Shown here: piece after piece, positions 51,884-58,699 of the stretch | Layout of the letters: each line of letters starts with the position of its first letter | Numbering within the stretch: position 1 is the first letter of the stretch | Source: Desulfobacter curvatus DSM 3379 | GTDB lineage: Bacteria > Desulfobacterota > Desulfobacteria > Desulfobacterales > Desulfobacteraceae | DNA: 64,000 nucleotides | Direction of reading: 5' to 3' | NCBI RefSeq assembly: GCF_000373985.1 | Contig: NZ_KB893057.1 | Location: 1 to 64,000 of the forward strand | Position numbers and translations under genes: made by a program | Notes under the pieces: generated by a model | Told to the model about the DNA's origin: nothing | The model's database searches: none | Seen by the model: the letters and a program-made list of their open reading frames with translations, nothing else

Positions 51884-52741
51884 ATGCTAAAGCCTAAGAA
51901 AATTATTCACTTGACGGACCTACACTTAGGGTATGAAGATGATAAAATCAAATGTGCAGTAACACTTGAAAGGGTTAAAACCTGGATAATGACGAACTGC
52001 ACGCCTCGTTCCGATTATGTTATTGTGATCACAGGAGATCTGATCGATAATGCCAATGTTCAGGCACAATGGAATCTGTCTGCGAGTTTTATTCAGCAGC
52101 TATCGGAATCAGGGCCTACCGGTGATAAATATGAAGTTTTGGTTATTCCCGGAAACCATGATTATGGAACGGGATCTAATGCGGATCCAAAATTTGTACC
52201 TGTCTTTAAACAGCAATATTTTAATAATCCGAATTTTGAGTATCCACGTGTAAAGATCGTCGGTAATGGAACAACCCATGAAAAGGTTGCCTTTATCGGT
52301 TTAGATTCTAATGAGGATGAGTTAAACCCATCAGATCACCGTTTGGCCGATGGTGAGATTGGTGAGAGACAGTTGGGTGAATTAGAAAATGCATTGCGGC
52401 GCAATGATGTAAAAGCATGTGCTTATCGGGTCGTCTATCTTCATCATCACCCTTTTGAAAGTCCTATTTTTAAATTTGGACACTGGCTAAAGGATCGTGG
52501 TGAGCTTAAGGATGTTTTATATGATGCGGCGGATGAGGGAATTAAGGTAGATGCTCTGCTATTTGGTCACAACCACGGAGGGAAACCCAAACATAATAAG
52601 TGGCATATTTCGCGAGTATATGACGGGGGTGTGACGGGCGGAAAACGGAAGCCCTCATTTATTAGGATTATTGAGGATCTTTCAGATCCTGATGTAGATA
52701 AAGATAAGGTAGTGCAATTTACCGATGGTACTCATTCTTAG
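51884..52741 (+). CDS. Calcineurin-type metallophosphoesterase
   Basis: A 285-residue, apparently cytosolic enzyme. The metal-binding motifs of the family appear in order: LTDLHLG (Asp12, His14), ITGDLIDN (Gly51-Asp52), IPGNHDYG (near 89-95), LHHHPF and FGHNHGG. No signal peptide or membrane segment. Phosphodiesters such as cyclic nucleotides, or DNA/RNA ends, are possible substrates. TGGAGGAAG precedes the ATG. Divergent from the kinase/phosphatase pair, with inverted ATCTGATGATGAT and ATCATCATAATCAGAT segments in the gap. Confidence 0.88.
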   Translation: MLKPKKIIHLTDLHLGYEDDKIKCAVTLERVKTWIMTNCTPRSDYVIVITGDLIDNANVQAQWNLSASFIQQLSESGPTGDKYEVLVIPGNHDYGTGSNADPKFVPVFKQQYFNNPNFEYPRVKIVGNGTTHEKVAFIGLDSNEDELNPSDHRLADGEIGERQLGELENALRRNDVKACAYRVVYLHHHPFESPIFKFGHWLKDRGELKDVLYDAADEGIKVDALLFGHNHGGKPKHNKWHISRVYDGGVTGGKRKPSFIRIIEDLSDPDVDKDKVVQFTDGTHS

Positions 52742-52779
52742 GGGCTTGAACTGACACTTTGCCTGCCGCGCAGTAATGA

Positions 52780-54462
52780 TTAAACCAGTTTGGCCACAAA
52801 ATCACCTTCATGATTAAGTACAGCCCAGACGGTTTTGGTGGTGGGGTCCACCCCATAGGTGCCCAGTCCATAACTGGATTGCCAGGGTCCTTTTTTAAAT
52901 GTTTTGGTACCGCCGTCGTTAAGTTCCACTGCATTGACCCATTCGTCATTTTCATTTCTGGCGGCAATGCAGAAACTGCCGGTCCCGAGCTTGGACATTT
53001 TTCTGGGATTGTAGGATATGGAAAGGGTGTAGGTGTCGGTCACCTGGCTTTCATCCTCGTTGGGCCACATTCCGGTCAGTTCTCTATCATGGAGACTGAG
53101 GTTGTCAACAAGCCCCCACAGGGTAAAAATGTTGGAGGCGGCATCGTCCACCAGACTGCCGTCTGCCCAACCCGTGTTCACTGTCTTGGTCAGGGCGTTT
53201 CCAACAAGGTCTGTTTCATGGTTGCTGTTGGTTCCGCTGAGTATTTTTGCCGTGGTACCGTTATAACTGTCAACAATGCTGGTATAGCTTTCACTCTGGG
53301 CCACTTCAAACCGTGTGCCGTTCAGGCTATAGCCGAAACGCTCCCTAAGGAAAAAGGGTTCTTCTTTGTAGCTATACAGCTTATCCTCATCGCTGTCGCC
53401 GTAATCCTCACCAGTACTTGAAGAATAAAAATCAATGGTCACCCGAGGGCCGTCCACAGTAAAGATGTAATACCCGATGGTCCATAATTCTTCCTGGAGC
53501 ATGGTTTCCCGACCATCATCCCCCGATTTAGGGGTGTAAAACTTGTAGGAGTTGGAGGAGGTGATAAGCTGCTGCACATTGTAGTATCCGTCATCGTCTG
53601 ATACCAGGGACCTGTGGTGCATGTGGTCATGGCCACTGATGTAACAGCCCGCGTTGTTGGTATTCAGGCTTTTAATAAATTCGTTCCTTGAGTCGGCATT
53701 GGCGGTGAGATTTTCTCCAAACAGGTTGTCCTTGTGGTTCCCGCCGATGAGATTTTTGTGCGCCAGCACAAATGCGTGGTAGTCATCAGGCCTTGAACTG
53801 ACCATGGCATCCACCCACGCCACCTGGTCTACCATGTTATTGTTGTAGCTTGAAGTGCCGTCGTAGTTGCTGCCATCCTTCCGAACGAACTGGTCAATCA
53901 TGACACAACGAACATTTTCATAGTCAAAAGAGTAGCTCAAGCCCTTGAGCGCTTCAATGTCGGACTGAACGAAATTGGTGGCACCGTTTACATTGTCTCC
54001 TCCACCCTGGGTTTGGGGCCAAAGTGATACAAATTCATTTGCTGCCTCTTGGCTGGATTCATGGTTACCGCGCAAGGGATAAAATCCAATGCCCGCGTCG
54101 TAAAGGACTTCACGGTGTGCCGCATGAGTTGCCAGGTTGTGGGAACCGTCGCTGGAATCAGTATATCTGTCCTTGTCCACCAAATCCCCAACCTGAATGA
54201 CAAACTTGCAGTTATGCTCAATGAACTGCTGGTTCAGGACATCAATGATGCCGGTGGCGCAGGTGTTTTCTCCTCCGGTCGCTTCATTGTCGGGTTTCCA
54301 CTGGGTGTCGGACATTACGCCAAAACACCAGGCATTGCTGGAAATGGCCGCAGAGGCTTTACCTATACGGAAAAATGGCACATTAAGGGTGGACAGACCA
54401 AGACCTGCCAGCCCTGCACCGCTGTATTTCAAAAACTGTCTTCTATCCATGGTCTTTTTCAT
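52780..54462 (-). CDS. Tat-exported metallophosphoesterase with C-terminal beta domain
   Basis: A 560-residue secreted protein. The twin-arginine signal DRRQFLKYSGAGLAGLGL (Arg7, Arg8) leads to cleavage near KASA. The catalytic domain has VGDLVDKDRY, LRGNHES, HAFVLAHKNL and SGHDHMHHR, as in purple-acid/metallophosphoesterase families. About 190 C-terminal residues (from YSLNGTRFEVAQSES) are a beta-rich domain of unknown type. AGGAGG nine bases before this ATG supports the start; two Met upstream are ignored. It converges with the cytosolic phosphoesterase gene, ending 38 bases away. Confidence 0.88.
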   Translation of the reverse strand: MKKTMDRRQFLKYSGAGLAGLGLSTLNVPFFRIGKASAAISSNAWCFGVMSDTQWKPDNEATGGENTCATGIIDVLNQQFIEHNCKFVIQVGDLVDKDRYTDSSDGSHNLATHAAHREVLYDAGIGFYPLRGNHESSQEAANEFVSLWPQTQGGGDNVNGATNFVQSDIEALKGLSYSFDYENVRCVMIDQFVRKDGSNYDGTSSYNNNMVDQVAWVDAMVSSRPDDYHAFVLAHKNLIGGNHKDNLFGENLTANADSRNEFIKSLNTNNAGCYISGHDHMHHRSLVSDDDGYYNVQQLITSSNSYKFYTPKSGDDGRETMLQEELWTIGYYIFTVDGPRVTIDFYSSSTGEDYGDSDEDKLYSYKEEPFFLRERFGYSLNGTRFEVAQSESYTSIVDSYNGTTAKILSGTNSNHETDLVGNALTKTVNTGWADGSLVDDAASNIFTLWGLVDNLSLHDRELTGMWPNEDESQVTDTYTLSISYNPRKMSKLGTGSFCIAARNENDEWVNAVELNDGGTKTFKKGPWQSSYGLGTYGVDPTTKTVWAVLNHEGDFVAKLV

Positions 54463-54698
54463 AAACCGTCTCCTCCTAAACATGGTTTGACTTTCCTTAT
54501 ACGTCTGGAATGTTAAATAATTATGTCCTTTTGTATAGTTTCTTATTTGAATAAGAATAGAAAATTCAGTAATTATAAAAATTTTATTGAGTGATTATTG
54601 AAATAACTTCCTGATATATGTAGTTTTTTTCACACTTCCATGAATCGTAATGATAGTTACGGCAAAAAAAATGATTAATAATTTCTATAAACAATCTA

Positions 54699-54757
54699 TC
54701 AGCCATGTGGTGACTTGATTTTTCACAGTGTCTCAGCCCACAACGAAAGTTAGGAAA
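54699..54757 (+). repeat. Dispersed repeat B, copy 5 (degenerate)
   Basis: Begins TCAGCCATGTGG and ends CAGCCCACAAC-GAAA-GTTAGG, keeping order and spacing of the other copies while the first hairpin is mostly lost. The GNRA-like tetraloop hairpin remains. Confidence 0.5.
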
Positions 54758-54973
54758 TTACAGAGACTTTCTCATAAAACAACTTGAAATCTATCAAATG
54801 GAAACTCATTTCGTTCAATTTATTTAAGGCGTAACAACAACGCAGGCTTATTTTTTGCTGTCTATTTAGTGTTTAGTTGTAATGCGAAAGTCTAAAATTA
54901 GAAATTTGTTTAAGGATTTGGGAATATGAAGAGGTCTTGAGGTAACAAGATCTTGTAGTCATGCTCGGAAAAG

Positions 54974-54995
54974 GGGTCAAGTCTTCAGTTGACCC
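54974..54995. repeat. REP-like palindrome
   Basis: GGGTCAA (54974-54980) and TTGACCC (54989-54995) frame GTCTTCAG. The segment resembles the palindromes found beside REP-associated (RAYT/Y1) transposases. No transposase is in the window. Confidence 0.5.
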
Positions 54996-55046
54996 TTAGG
55001 AGGAATTATTCACCAAATCCTGCGTTGACATCAAGAGGCCGTTATT

Positions 55047-55226
55047 ATGTGTGCGAGTTTTTTAAAGATGGTTACAATCACTAAAGAAGAAAAAAATCTG
55101 CTTAACAGACAAGGTCAGGTAAAAAGATTCCCAATTAGCTACAGAGGCAAAGTGTGGCTATTATGCGCGGCCTTCTGCTGCGCGTTTTGGGCATGTGTTA
55201 TTGGGAGCATTGTTGCCTTGAATTGA
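55047..55226 (+). CDS. Small membrane protein, 59 residues
   Basis: A short frame with AGAGG eight bases before the ATG. The first half is basic (KMVTITKEEKNLLNRQGQVKR), followed by one hydrophobic Cys-rich helix (VWLLCAAFCCAFWACVIGSIVAL). I do not recognise a family. It precedes the TIR gene on the same strand by 363 bases. A coding role is suggested by ribosome site and membrane helix only. Confidence 0.45.
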   Translation: MCASFLKMVTITKEEKNLLNRQGQVKRFPISYRGKVWLLCAAFCCAFWACVIGSIVALN

Positions 55227-55589
55227 TGAATAAATGAGGATTATCCGGGATAAAGAATTGCCACTTTTTTAAAAACGCTCAGGAAATGCCTTCACGGGAG
55301 ACATGTGTACTTGATTTGTTATTAGTAAGGGGCTCTGAGTCCCAAATAGTCCGGATCAATACCATTGCACGGTCTTGTTTCCCATTACAGTTTCCTTCAA
55401 GCTTTCTATTTACATCCGGTTGCTTGACTGCTATTGAAAAGTATCCTGTTTGCCATTTTCCTAACGGGATAACAATTACAACTGCTGGCTTTAACAGAAA
55501 AAAACTACAGAATTACTTGTTCGCGTACCACAGAATACGGCTTAAGTCCGAAGCTACTTAGAATCTTAGAATCACGAAGGAGTCTCAGC
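55227..55589. other. Spacer before the TIR gene
   Basis: Contains a 91-residue frame from 55286, preceded by AGGAA, with no recognisable family; it ends 28 bases before the TIR gene. Not called as a gene. AAGGAG near 55577 is the ribosome site of the TIR gene. Confidence 0.4.
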
Positions 55590-56417
55590 ATGAAGTTTGT
55601 GTTTGTGAGCCATCACACCGAGGACTTTGAGGCAGCTGAAAGGATTACAAACGAACAGCTGAGTCACCTCTCAAACAGGTGTCGGTTTTTCATGGCTGAA
55701 CATCATCTCAAACCTGGCGCCAAGTGGGTAAGAGACATAAAGGAAAATCTCAGGCGTGCTGACGCGTTCGTTGTGCTCTGCAGCAAGAAATCGCTTGCTC
55801 GCGACTGGGTTCGATATGAGATCGGAGCCGCTTGGGCGTTAGGTAAGCCTATCTATCCCGTACGACTCGAAGAGGAGCCCAAGGAGTTTTCCGAACCACT
55901 TTCCGGCTATCAGATATACGACGCTCGACGCAAAGACAGTACTCTCCAAAGCAAAGCTGTGCTAAATTTTCTGAAAGAGTTAGGAGATGATCCAGCTCCC
56001 TTTAGCGCTGAGTCAGGCTCAGCCCTCTTGAAGAAGATCAATGACACGCTTAACGACGTCAAGAATGACTTCAAGCTTATGCGTGAAGGCGGAACTCCCC
56101 AAAAGTTAACTTTTAGCGGCGCTGAGACTAAAGAATTGACGCGCACCTTCATTGAACTCACTAACGAGGACAACAAGACAAAGCTCGGAAAGGTGTGGGA
56201 CCCGCTCTGGCAAAAATACGAGCTTGTACGTAACATGTGGGACCGAAATAGAAACTGGCAGGAATTCGAAGTGCAATGGTCACGTATAGACGTAGAACTA
56301 TGGGAGTTTTTTCCTGAAATCCACATTCCTTGTCTAATTAATGAGGACTTATGGCGGGTGTTGCCGGCGCTCAAACCCTATGCTGGACAGATGGTCGAGT
56401 TCATCATGCGTGAATGA
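55590..56417 (+). CDS. TIR-domain protein with an unknown C-terminal domain
   Basis: A 275-residue protein. Residues 1-125 are a TIR domain: KFVFVSHHTEDFEAAERI, the helix-strand FMAEHHLKPGAKWV, and ADAFVVLCSKKSLARDWVRYEIGAAWALGKPIYPVRL. Glu77 in WVRYE is the candidate catalytic residue of NAD-consuming TIRs. The remaining 150 residues (helical, Trp/Glu-rich, for example WDPLWQKYELVRNMWDRNRNWQEFE) match nothing I know. Bacterial TIR proteins cleave NAD or make signal nucleotides in anti-phage systems, but a partner sensor is not evident here. AAGGAG precedes the ATG. It is the last gene of the accessory stretch. Confidence 0.85.
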   Translation: MKFVFVSHHTEDFEAAERITNEQLSHLSNRCRFFMAEHHLKPGAKWVRDIKENLRRADAFVVLCSKKSLARDWVRYEIGAAWALGKPIYPVRLEEEPKEFSEPLSGYQIYDARRKDSTLQSKAVLNFLKELGDDPAPFSAESGSALLKKINDTLNDVKNDFKLMREGGTPQKLTFSGAETKELTRTFIELTNEDNKTKLGKVWDPLWQKYELVRNMWDRNRNWQEFEVQWSRIDVELWEFFPEIHIPCLINEDLWRVLPALKPYAGQMVEFIMRE

Positions 56418-56577
56418 GGCAGCCAGGATGCATCACGCGAACCATTTCTGGGAAGCTTTTATCTGTATCCGAGACAAATACCCTTATCCATGGCGTATCC
56501 AATAATGGCGAGTAACCTCATCTTAGTGTTCACGGGTGTATATTGTGGGAAAAGGCAATTCAAGATCTCTGGCCGGT

Positions 56578-57924
56578 TTAGAAGTACCAGGTGATCCATG
56601 CTGAAATTGTGTCTGCGGGTGCCAGGGTAAAGCCTGTGTCCGGGATGACATACCCGCCGTATTCGGTGCCGGTGGCCCCCCAATTTAAAAGAGCTGTCAG
56701 GGTGATGCGGATATTGTCGGAAAAATCGTAAACAATCCGGGGCAATAACATGCCTGAGTCGTCATGGAGGTTGATGATGGGGGTGATGTACAAATTGACC
56801 AGGGGATGGATTTCCAGATTGACATTGGCGCTGGCATACCACCGGCCCAAAGCAAACAGTTCGCCCCTGTCCAGGCGGTCAGATACAGCCGGGTCCATCA
56901 GTTCTTGAGTGTAATCATTGTCGGAAAGCCCGTTGTAATACAGTTCAATATATCCGTACCAGTTCCTGTTGAACCATACCCAGGAATAATCTATGTTGGC
57001 CACACCGGAGATGTAAAAAGAGCGTCCCCGGCTTTTTTGATCAAGGAATGTGCCGGTGAGATCCAGACGGAAGGCAGCATCTCCTAAGGTGCCGGCTGTG
57101 CCGATGCCGGTAACCATGTCTTTATAGTGCCGGGCCACCATGATATCTGTATCCACCCTGTTAAGGTTGGCGTGAAGTTTTACACCCAAAGATGACTGAT
57201 CCATGCCTGCCTTATCAGTTTCCGGGTCCCTGTGGGCTGCATAAATCATATCCACATCCACCCCTTTTACCGGAAAATGAACCAGAATAAGGTCATCACC
57301 GGTTTTATAATCGCGCTCAAGATCTGTGGGGGCGAAAGGATTGAAAAGATCCATGGGGTTAAAGGTAAATCCATGCCCCCAGGTCACGGCCTGGCGTCCG
57401 ATGCGGATTTCCCCCCAAGATGGCGAAAAGGAGAAAAATGCCCTGTCCAGGCGATGGTATATGACTGAACGTTGCCCCTGGTGCAGGGTCGCGGTCAGAT
57501 CAAAAAAACGGTGGTCGTCCCTGATGGGGCCGGACAGGCCGTTGGGAAAGAGGGCCGGGTAGCGGGCTTTAAGTTTTTCGCCGTCCTCGCGGGTGCCGCC
57601 GCCTCCGGCTAACGCTTCATAGTTGACCTCCATATACAAGGTGTCGCCAAAAAAGGTTTTGTTGTTCAAGCGCAGCTCCCCATACCCGTCATAATTGGGG
57701 GACAGGCCCACTGCCTGGTAAGCGGAATTTGATTTTGGAAAAAGGATTCGGCTGTAAAGCTTCAGATGACCGTCCCATTCCATTTCCGGAAGAGACGTTT
57801 CCTCTTGTGCATATCCTAAAAAGATAGGAACCAACCAGAACAGAACGCAAAACAAGGCCACGTCCGTGATTTTTAGAACCGTTAGGTTGCGTTGAATGGC
57901 TTTTCTTTTACTTGGTATGATCAT
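56578..57924 (-). CDS. Outer-membrane beta-barrel protein
   Basis: A 448-residue exported protein. After a long N-terminus (MIIPSKRKAIQRN) a hydrophobic signal ends near GYAQEE. The mature part is a series of amphipathic beta strands rich in Tyr, Trp and Asn ending in ISAWITWYF, a classic C-terminal Phe insertion signal for outer-membrane proteins. It resembles the DUF1302-type/porin-like barrels. It overlaps the ATPase gene by 17 bases and likely forms, with that ATPase and the FtsX-type permeases, an export machine to the outer membrane. Cargo unknown. Confidence 0.75.
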   Translation of the reverse strand: MIIPSKRKAIQRNLTVLKITDVALFCVLFWLVPIFLGYAQEETSLPEMEWDGHLKLYSRILFPKSNSAYQAVGLSPNYDGYGELRLNNKTFFGDTLYMEVNYEALAGGGGTREDGEKLKARYPALFPNGLSGPIRDDHRFFDLTATLHQGQRSVIYHRLDRAFFSFSPSWGEIRIGRQAVTWGHGFTFNPMDLFNPFAPTDLERDYKTGDDLILVHFPVKGVDVDMIYAAHRDPETDKAGMDQSSLGVKLHANLNRVDTDIMVARHYKDMVTGIGTAGTLGDAAFRLDLTGTFLDQKSRGRSFYISGVANIDYSWVWFNRNWYGYIELYYNGLSDNDYTQELMDPAVSDRLDRGELFALGRWYASANVNLEIHPLVNLYITPIINLHDDSGMLLPRIVYDFSDNIRITLTALLNWGATGTEYGGYVIPDTGFTLAPADTISAWITWYF

Positions 57925-58591
57925 CAACCACACTTCCGTCCTTGAGACGGATGATTCTTCGGGAAAAACCCATTACCATTTGGTCATGGGTCGAGAAGAT
58001 AAAGGTGACCTTTCGCTGTTCATTCATCCGGGCCATCATTTCCAAAAGGCCCTGTCCGGTCTGGGAATCCAGGTTGGCCGTAGGTTCGTCCGCAAGGATT
58101 ATGGCCGGGTTGGATACAAGGGCTCTTGCCACAGCCACCCGCTGCTGCTGGCCCCCGGACAGTTCGGCCGGCCGTCGGTCGTGCATGCCCGAAAGGCCCA
58201 CATCATCCAGGACAGCCCTGGCCCGCTGCCTTCTTTCCTTTGCAGGTACCCCCTGCATGAGCATCACATATTCCACGTTTTCCCGGGCCGACAGCACCGG
58301 GATGATATTGTAGGCCTGGAATACAAAGCCGATTTTGTTCAGGCGCATCTCAGCAAGTTTTGACTGGGACAGTCCGGTGAGTGTTTCGCCGTCCAGAATA
58401 ATTTCTCCATGATTCGGGTTGTCCAGTCCGCCCATTATATTCAGCAGTGTGGTTTTCCCCGAACCTGATGGTCCTGCAAGCGCACAAAACTCCCCCTTTT
58501 CAACACAAAGGGATATATGGTCCAGGGCATGAATCAGCCCATTGCCTTGTTTATAGGTTTTGCTGACGTCTTTGACTTCAACCATATTCAT
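57908..58591 (-). CDS. LolD/MacB-type ABC transporter ATPase
   Basis: A 227-residue ATPase. GPSGSGKTTLLNIMGGLDNP (Walker A), LSGGQQQRVAVARALVSNP (signature), IILADEPTANLDSQ (Walker B) and FIFSTHD (H-loop) are complete. The 'THDQM' context and small size fit the FtsE/LolD/MacB class that energises FtsX-type permeases. The permeases at 62685 and beyond are on the same strand but separated by the two-component operon. It overlaps the beta-barrel gene, and a divergent promoter faces the sensor kinase. Confidence 0.93.
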   Translation of the reverse strand: MNMVEVKDVSKTYKQGNGLIHALDHISLCVEKGEFCALAGPSGSGKTTLLNIMGGLDNPNHGEIILDGETLTGLSQSKLAEMRLNKIGFVFQAYNIIPVLSARENVEYVMLMQGVPAKERRQRARAVLDDVGLSGMHDRRPAELSGGQQQRVAVARALVSNPAIILADEPTANLDSQTGQGLLEMMARMNEQRKVTFIFSTHDQMVMGFSRRIIRLKDGSVVDDHTK

Positions 58592-58611
58592 TGGATGCCC
58601 TCTCTTAAGGA

Positions 58612-58639
58612 TTGATTTTGGCGTTTATTCTAATATATA
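58612..58639 (+). promoter_or_regulatory. Candidate promoter of the sensor kinase operon
   Basis: TTGATT (58612-58617) and TATATA (58634-58639) with a 16-base spacer. It lies 61 bases before the kinase ATG, in the 108-base gap to the divergent ATPase gene. Confidence 0.45.
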
Positions 58640-58699
58640 CTAATTAATTAATTTCTCACAACTGATTCGCATATTCCCAAGCTATTGACAGGAGACGTT

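Larger units (their letters stand above)
54463..55046. other. Gene-poor spacer with degenerate repeats
   Basis: No gene above 60 codons is convincing. Repeat B copy 5 lies at 54699-54757 and a REP-like palindrome at 54974-54995. Between them is AT-rich DNA. The absence of genes and presence of decayed repeats suggests an unstable, accessory segment. Confidence 0.5.

Noticed and set aside
55286..55561. 91-codon frame upstream of the TIR gene
   Set aside because: Composition looks random and no family is recognised; kept as a note because an AGGAA site precedes it.
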